Both the position numbers and the translations under genes were made by a program. Shown piece after piece: positions 31,392 to 39,066 of a stretch of 49,442 bases of DNA. The notes beneath the pieces are model-generated. The model saw only the letters and a list, made by a program, of their open reading frames with translations. It ran no database searches and was not told the origin of the DNA. Position 1 is the first letter of the stretch. Each line of letters begins with the position of its first letter. Source of the stretch: Rhizobiaceae bacterium (lineage in GTDB: Bacteria > Pseudomonadota > Alphaproteobacteria > Rhizobiales > Rhizobiaceae); contig JAESUH010000045.1 in the NCBI GenBank assembly GCA_016763155.1, positions 1 through 49,442 of the forward strand, read 5' to 3'.

Positions 31392-32468
31392 TTATTTGCT
31401 TTCAGCAGCAAGCGTTTTTGCCTGCTCCAGCCAACCGTCGCGTTCGATGCGACCTTTAAAGGCCAAACGATCATCAACACGAGCAATGTCTTCTGCAGTG
31501 AAATTGGCAATTTGTTCATATTTGGTAATGCCAAGGTCGTGCAATTTGCCTTCCAGCACAGGGCCAACGCCGGAGATTTTTTTCAAATCATCAGGCTCGC
31601 CTTCTAGACGGGTAAACAATGGAGCGCTGTCATCAGCAGCAGGGGCCGCTTCTTCTGCAGGTGCTGCAACTGGAGCTTCTTCAGCTGCCGGGGCTTCTAC
31701 TGCCACAGGCTCTGCAGCAAGCGTTTCTTCAACAGCAGGCTCAGCAGATGCGCCAAGATCAATACCGGCAGCGCCTTGTTGGCGTGCAATACCGTCCAAA
31801 GCAGCTTTAGCAATCAAATCGCAATAAAGCGTAATCGCGCGGGCCGCATCATCATTGCCAGGAATTGGGTAATCAACTTCATCCGGGTTACAATTTGTAT
31901 CCAGAATGGCAACGACAGGAATTTTCAACCGTTTGGCTTCTTTAAGCGCGATTGATTCCTTGTTTGTATCAATAATGAACAAAAGATCTGGCGTGCCGCC
32001 CATGTCTTTAATACCACCAAGAGCGCGCTCAAGCTTGTCGCGTTCGCGAGTAAGCATCAAAAGCTCTTTCTTGGTCAGTTGCTCGCCCTCAGGGCCAACA
32101 AGAATGGCATCTACCTGACGCAGACGTTTGATTGAATTGGAAATTGTGTTCCAGTTTGTAAGCATGCCGCCAAGCCAGCGGGAGTTTACATAATACTGAG
32201 CAGATTTTTTGGCAGCTTCCGCAATAATCGGAGAAGCCTGACGCTTGGTACCAACGAACAATACGCGGCCACCGCCAGCAACTGTGTCAGATACAAGTTT
32301 CAAAGCCTGATCCAAAAGTGGAACGGTCTGAGCCAAATCGATAATGTGAATGTTATTACGGGCACCAAAGATGTAGGTAGCCATTTTTGGATTCCAGCGC
32401 GATGTCTGGTGGCCAAAGTGTACACCAGCTTCTAAAAGCTGACGCATTGAATAATCAGGCAATGCCAT
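31392..32468 (-). CDS. rpsB: 30S ribosomal protein S2 with a C-terminal helix-hairpin-helix extension
   Basis: 358 residues from the ATG at 32468 ([29 protein letters not shown]); a longer in-frame start is unlikely. Residues 1-236 are a complete S2, with FVGTKRQA (71-78), [10 protein letters not shown] (97-106), [10 protein letters not shown] and [11 protein letters not shown]. coli S2 has 241 residues. After it comes a linker of about 50 residues rich in Ala, Glu and Pro (237-288). A compact domain follows, about 289-355, [20 protein letters not shown] then [20 protein letters not shown] and [14 protein letters not shown]. This is a helix-hairpin-helix-like module known from the C terminus of alphaproteobacterial NuoE and some L21 proteins (family knowledge). 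Its role on the ribosome is unknown. Confidence 0.95.
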   Translation of the reverse strand: MALPDYSMRQLLEAGVHFGHQTSRWNPKMATYIFGARNNIHIIDLAQTVPLLDQALKLVSDTVAGGGRVLFVGTKRQASPIIAEAAKKSAQYYVNSRWLGGMLTNWNTISNSIKRLRQVDAILVGPEGEQLTKKELLMLTRERDKLERALGGIKDMGGTPDLLFIIDTNKESIALKEAKRLKIPVVAILDTNCNPDEVDYPIPGNDDAARAITLYCDLIAKAALDGIARQQGAAGIDLGASAEPAVEETLAAEPVAVEAPAAEEAPVAAPAEEAAPAADDSAPLFTRLEGEPDDLKKISGVGPVLEGKLHDLGITKYEQIANFTAEDIARVDDRLAFKGRIERDGWLEQAKTLAAESK

Positions 32469-32822
32469 GATGGTAGTCTCCTTTACCGGTTGAACCTCCA
32501 CGGGCAATGAACAACAATCACTAAGGACTGCCAGTCACCGGAACGCGATTTTTTGACCAATGCCATATTGAGTTATCAATAAATTGAGTTATCAATCAGG
32601 GGCTGAGGGCCAATCGCGTGAAATACCCGCGTGTGGAATGGGCGCGTTATAGCTGATTGTTGCTGGAATGCAACCCCATTTTCCAACATGAGCCGTTCGG
32701 TAAGCTTCCTTTTCTATTGCCGTGTCAAATCGGCTTTCAAAAATCGACAAAACTGGGTTGTATTTACATAAACACAACTTTAGATTGTGCGCACCAAGTT
32801 TACTCAACCAAATTGTCGAGAT
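32469..32822. other. Divergent intergenic region between rpsB and the nuclease gene
   Basis: About 350 bases. It should hold the rpsB promoter and leader (minus) and the promoter of the secreted nuclease (plus). It contains a tandem 16-bp repeat (32567-32598). A 71-codon minus-strand frame crosses it (32592-32807) but lacks a recognisable family or a convincing start, so it is not called as a gene. Confidence 0.6.
32567..32598. repeat. Two tandem copies of a 16-bp unit upstream of rpsB
   Basis: ATTGAGTTATCAATAA (32567-32582) is followed directly by ATTGAGTTATCAATCA (32583-32598). The first 14 bases are identical in the two copies. Each copy contains the palindrome TTGA-GTTA-TCAA, so the pair looks like a tandem operator or a recent duplication in the rpsB leader or promoter. 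Confidence 0.7.
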
Positions 32823-33251
32823 ATGTCTAGAGCTCCGATATTCACCCTGTTTTTTGCATTCGTGATTCTGCCAAATAATGCATTGGCTCAGGACTGTCTT
32901 CTTTACAGATATCAGGCCGAAATTACTAAGGTCTATGATGCAGATACGATCACTGCCGATATTGATTTAGGGTTCCACACCTGGCGCAAAGGCGAAAAGC
33001 TACGTTTGCATGGCATAAATGCCCCGGAAGTCCGTGGGCAGGAGAAAGCCCTTGGTATCATTGCGCGAGATGCTCTTAGAGAGCGTATATTGGGTAAGAA
33101 GGTGACCATTTGCACCATAAAGGCCAATAAAAAAGGACGCAGCGACAAACGTGGAAAATATGGCCGCTATCTGGCAAAGATCTATCTGGATGGTGAAAAT
33201 ATCAATGAATGGCTGGTAGCCCAAGGGTTTGCCATATTCAAAGAATATTAG
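32823..33251 (+). CDS. Exported thermonuclease-like protein (SNase domain)
   Basis: 142 residues from the ATG at 32823. A signal peptide (SRAPIFTLFFAFVILPNNALAQ) precedes an SNase-like OB-fold domain. Residues corresponding to the staphylococcal nuclease active site are present: the Asp pair in VYDADTI (38-44), Arg61 in LRLHGINAPE, Glu69 in NAPEV, and Arg115 in GKYGRYLAKI. A cysteine pair (C25 and C97) may form a disulfide. It is therefore probably an active secreted or periplasmic nuclease, though the substrate has not been tested. It is divergent from rpsB. The short interrupted ORF at 33261-33408 converges on its 3' end. Confidence 0.88.
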   Translation: MSRAPIFTLFFAFVILPNNALAQDCLLYRYQAEITKVYDADTITADIDLGFHTWRKGEKLRLHGINAPEVRGQEKALGIIARDALRERILGKKVTICTIKANKKGRSDKRGKYGRYLAKIYLDGENINEWLVAQGFAIFKEY

Positions 33252-33260
33252 GGCCAGCGC

Positions 33261-33408
33261 CTATACATTAGCTTCTGGCAGGATCACCTCGCGCTGATCC
33301 ACACGGCGACACATATAATCTGACCATTCTCTGTAATATGCTGCAACCAGATAGTTTTTGCGGCCTCTATTCCAGCAGTTTGCGTATTTTCAAAAATTCA
33401 TTCCGCAT
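33261..33408 (-). pseudogene. Small coding-like ORF interrupted by one extra base
   Basis: On the minus strand an ATG at 33408, preceded by GAGAG, reads MRNEFLK and then leaves frame at a run of A (plus-strand T run 33387-33390), reaching a stop after 13 codons. Dropping one A restores a 48-codon frame that continues YANCWNRGRKNYLVAAYYRE, then WSDYMCRRVDQREVILP, to a TAG at 33261. This has strongly protein-like composition. It may be a frameshifted pseudogene, an assembly or sequencing indel, or a gene using frameshifting. No family is recognised. It lies between the nuclease gene and cysG, overlapping no called gene. Confidence 0.45.
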
Positions 33409-33501
33409 ATGGCTCTCAAGTTGAAATACCATGCTTTCAAAACCGGCTACCGGATAACCATATTAGCATGGAGCAACAATTTTCCATTTGAAAGCTATCC
33501 A

Positions 33502-34563
33502 ATGCGCCATTTTCCAATATTTGCCGATCTGAACGACCGCAAAATTGTTGTGTCTGGCGTTGGCGCTATGGCTGAAGCAAAACTGCGGCTGCTGATGAAA
33601 ACGGGAGCAAGCATATTCGTTTATGGCGAAGCTCCAGCTTCAATTATTAAAGGTTGGGCTAAGGCTAAAAAAATTACGTTGATTGAGCGAGCTATCGTTC
33701 CTGCTGATACAATTGGCGCTACGCTAGTCTATTGCGCCTCTGGCGATAATGATTTTGATCTGCAAACGGCTGCATTTGGCCGCGCTAATGGCGCTATGGT
33801 CAATGTCGTTGATAATCTTGAAGCGAGCGATTTCATCACGCCAGCGATCGTGGACCGCTCTCCGGTTACTGTCGCCATTGGAACAGAAGGCACTGCTCCT
33901 GTTTTGGCTCGGAAAATCAAATCGGATATCGAAACCACCCTTCCCCATAACCTTGGGCTATTGGCGCGCATTAGCGAAAAGTTTCGCCCGAAAGTGCAAA
34001 CTGTTCCTAATAGTCGAACTCGTCGTAAATTCTGGCAGAGCTTTTTCTTTGATAATGGTCCAGTTGCTCTCAACCAAAATGAAACTGGTGCCGCAATTGG
34101 GAAATTGAATCAATTGCTTGATAAAACTCTGGCGGAAACACCAGAGCAGGGCCGTGTCAGCTTTTTGGGCGCAGGCCCTGGTGATCCGCATTTATTGACC
34201 GTTAAAGCCAGCACATCATTGCAAAGTGCAGATCTCATCGTTCATGACGCTGGTATCTCATCTGAAATTATCGACATTGCTCGTCGTGAAGCAAAAATCG
34301 TTGAATATGGGCCAGACAGCAATTCGCTCATGGTCGAACACGCGGCGCAGGGCGATCACGTGGTTCTCCTGAAAGCTGGAGATCCATCCATATTTGGTCG
34401 GTTGAATGGAGAAATTGAGGCGTTGGACAATGCCCAAATCCTTTACGAGATTGTGCCGGGAATTTCCTCTACATCTGCTGCATCTGCCCTAATGTTGGGC
34501 AATCATCCTCCCAAGGATACACGAAACGAAGAATTTGAACCAATCAAACAGGCCGGAGAATAA
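33502..34563 (+). CDS. cysG: Siroheme synthase CysG with a truncated methyltransferase domain
   Basis: 353 residues from the ATG at 33502 (MRHFPIFADLNDRKIVVSGVG). Residues 1-150 are the precorrin-2 dehydrogenase and ferrochelatase part, with the NAD-binding GVGAMAEAK (19-27) and the essential Asp104 in NVVDNLEASDF. A helical linker follows, with RRKFWQSFFF. The uroporphyrinogen III methyltransferase domain starts at 217 (FLGAGPGDPHLLT, KAGDPSIFGR) but ends soon after EIVPGISSTSA (about 326). Full bifunctional CysG has roughly 100 more residues, forming the C-terminal lobe of this domain. The next gene starts 1 base after the stop, so nothing is hidden. Siroheme serves CysI downstream. Confidence 0.85.
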   Translation: MRHFPIFADLNDRKIVVSGVGAMAEAKLRLLMKTGASIFVYGEAPASIIKGWAKAKKITLIERAIVPADTIGATLVYCASGDNDFDLQTAAFGRANGAMVNVVDNLEASDFITPAIVDRSPVTVAIGTEGTAPVLARKIKSDIETTLPHNLGLLARISEKFRPKVQTVPNSRTRRKFWQSFFFDNGPVALNQNETGAAIGKLNQLLDKTLAETPEQGRVSFLGAGPGDPHLLTVKASTSLQSADLIVHDAGISSEIIDIARREAKIVEYGPDSNSLMVEHAAQGDHVVLLKAGDPSIFGRLNGEIEALDNAQILYEIVPGISSTSAASALMLGNHPPKDTRNEEFEPIKQAGE

Positions 34564-34564
34564 C

Positions 34565-34870
34565 ATGGCTCGCGCATTTACCCCCAAAGTTGTAACCGCC
34601 AATGATTTACTCGACGGAGATGTCATCTACTTGACCAAAAATGGTGATTGGTCACGCAAACATGGTGCGGCTCATCTGCTGACAATTGAAGATGAGGCCA
34701 ATCAGTGGTTGGCAAAGGCGGAAGCACAGCAGGAAATGCTTGTGGGTGCATATCTGGCGGATGCAAGTCTTGATGATGATGGTAAACCGGCACCGATACA
34801 TTTTCGTGAGGCTTTTCGTGCCAAGGGCCCATCCAATTACCCAAATCACGGCAAACAGGCGGAGCTTTAA
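34565..34870 (+). CDS. DUF2849 family protein of the sulfate assimilation operon
   Basis: 101 residues from the ATG at 34565, one base past the cysG stop. The chain begins MARAFTPKVVTANDLLDGDV and carries YLTKNGDWSRKHGAAHLL, then an acidic tail. It is the DUF2849 family, known almost only from alphaproteobacterial cys operons, where it lies between cysG and the sulfite reductase gene. No enzymatic motif is visible. A small partner protein for CysI or a siroheme handling role is an inference from position alone. cysI starts 3 bases after its stop. Confidence 0.85.
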   Translation: MARAFTPKVVTANDLLDGDVIYLTKNGDWSRKHGAAHLLTIEDEANQWLAKAEAQQEMLVGAYLADASLDDDGKPAPIHFREAFRAKGPSNYPNHGKQAEL

Positions 34871-34873
34871 TCC

Positions 34874-36571
34874 ATGTATATTTACAGCGATTTTGATGCA
34901 GAATTTGTCCGCTCGCGGGTAAAGCAATTCAGAAGCCAGGTGGAGCGGCGTATCGATGGCTCCCTGACTGAGGATGAATTCAAACCCTTGCGTTTGATGA
35001 ATGGCCTTTATCTGCAACTTCACGCCTATATGCTTCGTGTGGCTGTGCCTTACGGTACGCTTGATGCGCCGAAAATGCGTAAACTGGCTGATATCGCCGA
35101 TAAATGGGATAAGGGCTACGGCCATTTCACCACTAGGCAAAATATCCAGTTCAACTGGCCGTTGCTAAAAGACGTGCCGGATATCCTCGATGCTTTGGCC
35201 GATGTGGAAATGCACGCCATTCAAACTTCCGGCAATTGCATTAGAAACGTGACCGCCGATCATTTTTCCGGCGCTGCCGCTGATGAAATTGAAGACCCTC
35301 GCCCAACGGCTGAACTCATTCGTCAATGGTCCACCGATCATCCGGAATTTGCCTTCCTGCCGCGTAAATTCAAGGTAGCCGTTACCGGTTCGCCAAATGA
35401 CCGCGCCGTTACCAAAGCCCATGATATCGGCCTTCGCATGGTGCGCAATGATGCGGGGGAAGCTGGTTATGAAGTCATTATTGGTGGCGGCCTTGGCCGT
35501 ACTCCGATGATTGGCAAAATTCTACGCGATTTCCTGCCAAAAGCTGATTTGCTGCCTTATCTGGAAGCTGTGTTGCGCATGTATAATCTTCATGGTCGTC
35601 GCGATAATAAATATAAGGCGAGAACTAAAATTCTGGTTCATGAAACCGGGTTGGAAACCTTGCGCGGTTGGGTAGAAGAAGCCTTTATCGAACATAAATC
35701 CAGTCACGAATCCCCTTCTGAAGCACTGGTCGCTCGCATTGAAAGTGCGTTCACACCGCCACCTCTCGATACAAATATTATGGATTTTAGCAGCCTAGAC
35801 AAAAAGATTGCCGATGATCCGATATTGCGGTCATGGGTTGAGGTGAATACTGACGAACACAAGAACCCCAATTACACAATCGTCACCATTTCGCTGAAAC
35901 CGATTGGCGGCACGCCGGGTGACGCTTCTTCCAGTCAAATGCGTGTTATGGCCGATCTGGCCGAACGTTATGGCCACAACGAACTGCGCGTAAGCCACGA
36001 GCAAAATGTTATCCTGCCTCATGTCAGACGCGATGATTTGCCAGCAGTCCACGCTGAATTGAAAAAAGCTGGATTGGCAACTGCCAATGTGGGCCTGATT
36101 TCCGATATTATCGCCTGCCCCGGTATGGATTATTGCGCATTGGCCACAGCGCGTTCAATTCCTATTGCCCAGGAGATTGCCGAGCGTTTTGAAGATATGA
36201 AACAGGCTCGCGATATTGGTCCGCTGAAAATCAAGATTTCCGGCTGCATTAATGCCTGTGGTCACCACCATGTGGGCCATATTGGCATTTTGGGCCTCGA
36301 TAAGGCAGGCGTTGAAAGCTATCAAATTACTCTTGGTGGCGATGGCACAGAGAACGCAACTATTGGCCAGCGTACCGGCCCGGGCTTTGGTGCGGATGAT
36401 GTTGTTTCAGCCATTGAACGCATCGTTGACTGTTATATGGACCTTCGCGAAGGTCCGGATGAAACATTCCTGAAAAGCTATCAGCGCACAGGTGCCGATC
36501 CCTATAAAATCGCACTTTATGGCGAGAATGCCCGTGTAGAATCACTAAAGGAGACTGTAAATGCTGCATAG
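34874..36571 (+). CDS. cysI: Siroheme and 4Fe-4S sulfite (or nitrite) reductase
   Basis: 565 residues. It reduces sulfite to sulfide with six electrons, using siroheme and a 4Fe-4S cluster. It has the two-repeat fold of the family: KWDKGYGHFTTRQNIQFNWP in the first half, and the cluster ligands Cys415 and Cys421 in CPGMDYC with Cys458 and Cys462 in GCINAC in the second. The sequence resembles rhizobial one-subunit ferredoxin-type reductases annotated as nitrite/sulfite reductase. Because it is next to cysH and DUF934, sulfite is the likely substrate. Its end overlaps the start of cysH by 11 bases. Confidence 0.93.
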   Translation: MYIYSDFDAEFVRSRVKQFRSQVERRIDGSLTEDEFKPLRLMNGLYLQLHAYMLRVAVPYGTLDAPKMRKLADIADKWDKGYGHFTTRQNIQFNWPLLKDVPDILDALADVEMHAIQTSGNCIRNVTADHFSGAAADEIEDPRPTAELIRQWSTDHPEFAFLPRKFKVAVTGSPNDRAVTKAHDIGLRMVRNDAGEAGYEVIIGGGLGRTPMIGKILRDFLPKADLLPYLEAVLRMYNLHGRRDNKYKARTKILVHETGLETLRGWVEEAFIEHKSSHESPSEALVARIESAFTPPPLDTNIMDFSSLDKKIADDPILRSWVEVNTDEHKNPNYTIVTISLKPIGGTPGDASSSQMRVMADLAERYGHNELRVSHEQNVILPHVRRDDLPAVHAELKKAGLATANVGLISDIIACPGMDYCALATARSIPIAQEIAERFEDMKQARDIGPLKIKISGCINACGHHHVGHIGILGLDKAGVESYQITLGGDGTENATIGQRTGPGFGADDVVSAIERIVDCYMDLREGPDETFLKSYQRTGADPYKIALYGENARVESLKETVNAA

Positions 36572-37313
36572 ATTGTCAGATGACGCGAAAAGCTCCTCTG
36601 CTGGTGAAATCAGCGCGTCCGTTTTGAGTAATTTCTATGACCTTGAAGGCCTTTCAGCACAAAACCTGCTGAAAAAGGCAATCGAAGAAATGTTCAACGG
36701 CAGCATCGCTATGGTTTCATCCTTTGGCGCGGAATCGGTTGTGTTGTTGCACATGATTTCAAAGATCGACAAGTCTCTGCCGGTATTGTTTCTTGATACC
36801 CAATTCCTGTTTCAGGAAACGCTGGATTACCAACGCACCGTTGCTTATCGGCTTGGTTTGACCAATGTTCAAATCATCACACCTGATGCGAAGGCTGTAA
36901 GCGAGCGTGACCCGAATGGTAATCTGCATATCGATGATCAATCATCTTGCTGCACCTTGCGCAAGACTGAACCTTTGGACAATGCGCTCAAAGGTTATGA
37001 TGCATGGATCACTGGCAGAAAGCGCCATCAGGCTGATACGAGAAACCTGTTGCAACCGCTGGAACAAGGCGATGATGGGCGTTTCAAGCTGAACCCCCTG
37101 GCTGAATGGAACCATGCGGAATTGCGCCAATATATTGAAATGTTGAACCTGCCACCTCACCCATTGGTGGCAAAGGGTTTTGCCTCTATTGGCTGTGAAC
37201 CTTGCACAACAGCAGTTGCCGAAGGTGAAGACCCTCGCGCTGGCAGGTGGCGCAATAGTGAAAAAACAGAATGCGGTATTCATACCGACACAGCTTATGG
37301 CGGACAAATTTAA
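36561..37313 (+). CDS. cysH: Adenylyl-sulfate (APS) reductase, 4Fe-4S type CysH
   Basis: 250 residues. The enzyme reduces activated sulfate to sulfite with thioredoxin. Cys130-Cys131 in SSCCTLRKTEPL and Cys212/Cys215 in GCEPCTT bind the 4Fe-4S cluster typical of bacterial APS reductases; PAPS reductases lack it. Cys238 in KTECGIH is the catalytic residue near the C terminus. SSFGAESVVLLHM (53-65) is the nucleotide-binding loop. So this organism probably reduces APS directly. The gene overlaps cysI by 11 bases and the DUF934 gene by one base (TAATG). Confidence 0.95.
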   Translation: MLHRLSDDAKSSSAGEISASVLSNFYDLEGLSAQNLLKKAIEEMFNGSIAMVSSFGAESVVLLHMISKIDKSLPVLFLDTQFLFQETLDYQRTVAYRLGLTNVQIITPDAKAVSERDPNGNLHIDDQSSCCTLRKTEPLDNALKGYDAWITGRKRHQADTRNLLQPLEQGDDGRFKLNPLAEWNHAELRQYIEMLNLPPHPLVAKGFASIGCEPCTTAVAEGEDPRAGRWRNSEKTECGIHTDTAYGGQI

Positions 37314-37756
37314 TGGCGATCATTGTAACTGATAACGGATTTGGCTCTGATGAGTGGTCCAGCGAGCTTCCTGACCGGGAGGTGTTTTCTCTGGAGAGCC
37401 TGCTTGCTGGAGCCGCAACCGACCAGAATAAACTGATAGGCGTTGACCTGCCGCCGGATGCTAACGCTGCGGACCTTATTCCGTATTTTGAAAACCTTAG
37501 CCTGGTTAGTGTTCAATTTCACAGCTTTGCTGACGGGCGAGGTTTTAGTCTGGCCCGGCAATTGCGACTGAAAGGTTATAAAGGCACTTTGCGCGCCACT
37601 GGCCACGTTTTATCTGACCAGTTTGAAATGGCCCGCAAAGTTGGTTTTGATGAAGTGGCAATTGATGAGGCATTAAGCCAGCGTCAGCCTGAAGACCAGT
37701 GGCTTGCCCGTGCGCCAAAACCAAATGCCTATCAGGAGCAATTAGGCCAGATTTAA
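37313..37756 (+). CDS. DUF934 family protein of the sulfate assimilation operon
   Basis: 147 residues from the ATG at 37313, which shares one base with the cysH stop. The conserved DUF934 core is visible: LIGVDLPPDANAADLIPYFENLSLVSVQFHSFADGRGFSLARQLRL, then GYKGTLRATGHVLSDQFEMARKVGFDEVAI. The family accompanies sulfite reductase genes in proteobacteria. Its biochemical role is not established, and no catalytic motif is obvious. The start is set by overlap with cysH; a 14-residue extension upstream would run into cysH. A short hairpin follows its stop. Confidence 0.9.
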   Translation: MAIIVTDNGFGSDEWSSELPDREVFSLESLLAGAATDQNKLIGVDLPPDANAADLIPYFENLSLVSVQFHSFADGRGFSLARQLRLKGYKGTLRATGHVLSDQFEMARKVGFDEVAIDEALSQRQPEDQWLARAPKPNAYQEQLGQI

Positions 37757-37770
37757 CCGCGAACGGTTTT
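37755..37770. terminator. Short hairpin at the DUF934 / GNAT convergent ends
   Basis: AACCG (37755-37759) and CGGTT (37764-37768) pair around a CGAA loop at the DUF934 stop codon, followed by TTTT on the plus strand. The stem is only 5 bp but the loop type and T-run suit an intrinsic terminator for the cys operon. Confidence 0.4.
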
Positions 37771-38254
37771 AGAGCTTTCTGCTCATCAAGATTGCTTTGA
37801 TTCCCGAATCATTGGTGCCACAATTTTCTGTGGTACCCGTTTGTTCAAAACCAAATTTTTGATAGAATTTAATTGCGCCGGTGTTTTCTTCGTCGACCTG
37901 TAGGGTCACAGTTTTTGCCTCAGGAAAACAGGATAGAATTTCGTTCAGCAATTCGCTGCCCTGCCCTTTTTTCTGATTGCCGCCCAACACGTAAAGCTGG
38001 TGCAATACCAGCTCGTCATCGCCCTTCATGGCACCATAGGCCATTGCGGAAATGGTTTTACCGTCATCTGCCACCAGAAATTCTGATTTCGGCCGTTTCA
38101 TTTGTTGTTGCAGAATTGGAATTTTGTGCCACTCGGCAGTAATGGCCTCAACTTTTTTGGCCCCGTAAATATCATCATAGGTAGAATGCCAAACCTTTGA
38201 CAAAAGTTTTTGTATGGCCGGGGCATCGTTTTTCCCCGCCGTTCTGATCCACAT
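37769..38254 (-). CDS. GNAT family N-acetyltransferase
   Basis: 161 residues. The GNAT fold is recognised from the central strand and acetyl-CoA loop LVLHQLYVLGGNQKKGQGSELLNEIL (about 84-109), where Q-K-K-G-Q-G is the pyrophosphate-binding turn. It is followed by the later motif TLQVDEENTGAIKFYQKFGFEQTG (about 119-142). It transfers acetyl groups to an amine that cannot be predicted here. It stands alone on the minus strand, converging on the DUF934 gene. Confidence 0.88.
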   Translation of the reverse strand: MWIRTAGKNDAPAIQKLLSKVWHSTYDDIYGAKKVEAITAEWHKIPILQQQMKRPKSEFLVADDGKTISAMAYGAMKGDDELVLHQLYVLGGNQKKGQGSELLNEILSCFPEAKTVTLQVDEENTGAIKFYQKFGFEQTGTTENCGTNDSGIKAILMSRKL

Positions 38255-38402
38255 CTCATCAACCTTTCCCAGTGATAAATATTAAACTATCCTTGCTTGA
38301 GGAATAGAATTAAGTCCATATATAGAGTTGTAATCACATGAATGGACCGCGAAGTCTTTTTGTGTCCAACTAAAACTTTTAAATGACTACGAGGAGTACA
38401 CA

Positions 38403-38744
38403 ATGGGTAAAAGAGACGATCTAATTGCAACATATGCTGCTGACATGTCTGAAAAATGTGGCATTACAGCTGATATGGATTTGCTGACCAAAGTAACTAT
38501 CGGTTGCGGACCAGCAATCTATAATGATGATGCATCCACTGTTGCTGGCTCAGACCAGAGTGAACTGGATACAATCAAAAAGAATTTCCTCATTGGTAAA
38601 CTCGGCCTTGCAGATAGCGCCGATTTGGATGCAGGTCTTGCCTCAGTGCTTGAAACCTATGGCAAATCAAACCGCAATAAATACCGCGCTGTAGTTTATT
38701 ATATGCTGACCAAACATTTCAAAAAAGAAAGCGTTTACGGCTAA
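38403..38744 (+). CDS. DUF2853 family protein
   Basis: 113 residues. The start MGKRDDLIATYAADMSEKCG is placed by a GAGGAG ribosome binding site just upstream. The family pattern is clear and very conserved: ADMDLLTKVTIGCGPAIYNDDASTV, KKNFLIGKLGL, LDAGLASVLETYGKSNRNKYRAVVYYMLTKHFKKESVY. It is a small helical cytoplasmic protein of unknown function, widespread in alphaproteobacteria. A good intrinsic terminator follows its stop. Confidence 0.9.
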   Translation: MGKRDDLIATYAADMSEKCGITADMDLLTKVTIGCGPAIYNDDASTVAGSDQSELDTIKKNFLIGKLGLADSADLDAGLASVLETYGKSNRNKYRAVVYYMLTKHFKKESVYG

Positions 38745-38774
38745 TTTCGCTGCAAACATTTCAACGACGATATT

Positions 38775-38804
38775 ATCCTCGGATCAATGGTCCGGGGATT
38801 TTTT
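38775..38804 (+). terminator. Intrinsic terminator of the DUF2853 gene
   Basis: ATCCTCGGA (38775-38783) pairs with TCCGGGGAT (38791-38799) with one G-T wobble around a 7-base loop, followed by TTTTT up to 38804. It lies 30 bases past the stop codon. Confidence 0.85.
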
Positions 38805-38880
38805 GTGCCTCGTTTACACTGTTTTTTATCAATCTCCATTTAAATTTCATCAGCTTCTATTTCATCCAAAAGACCTATTT

Positions 38881-38998
38881 CCGTCATACCTGTGCTTGTC
38901 ACAGGTATCCATTCCTCTTGCCGACCAGCACAATTGACATTTCCCAAATGCCGCACGCCTTCTGGCGTGGATTCCTGTGACAAGCACAGGAATGACGG
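38881..38998. repeat. Palindromic intergenic repeat with nested hairpins
   Basis: Two 31-base arms, 38881-38911 and 38968-38998, are inverted copies differing at 2 positions. Each arm is itself a hairpin around CCTGTG-CTTGT-CACAGG. A third small stem, CACGCC (38954-38959) / GGCGTG (38964-38969), overlaps the inner edge of the right arm. The outer ends are CCGTCAT and ATGACGG. This matches, from memory, a dispersed palindrome seen in intergenic DNA of many alphaproteobacteria. Whether it is mobile, a RNA structure or a protein site is not known. Confidence 0.8.
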
Positions 38999-39035
38999 TG
39001 TGAATTGTAGATATCTGAGTGGATTGGTCCCGATC

Positions 39036-39060
39036 AAAACGCCGCCTTTTGGCAGCGTTT
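39036..39060 (-). terminator. Intrinsic terminator of gatB
   Basis: On the minus strand AAACGCTGCC and GGCGGCGTTT pair around an AAAA loop with one wobble, followed by TTTT overlapping the end of the stem. It begins 7 bases past the gatB stop codon at 39067. Confidence 0.7.
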
Positions 39061-39066
39061 TAATGT

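Larger units (their letters stand above)
38745..39066. other. Intergenic region with two terminators and a palindromic repeat
   Basis: About 320 bases without a gene. From left to right it holds the terminator of the DUF2853 gene (38775-38804), an AT-rich stretch, the palindromic repeat (38881-38998) and the terminator of gatB (39036-39060). Short frames across the repeat are not genes. Confidence 0.75.

Noticed and set aside
31333-31827. 164-codon plus-strand frame with Ala/Ser repeats
   Set aside because: Antisense of the Ala/Glu linker of S2.
32592-32807. 71-codon minus-strand frame between rpsB and the nuclease gene
   Set aside because: No recognised family, no clear ribosome binding site, and it spans the region expected to hold both promoters. 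It could be real, but the evidence is too weak.
38881-38998. Possible CRISPR repeat
   Set aside because: Only two inverted arms, not several direct repeats with unique spacers, and no cas genes nearby.
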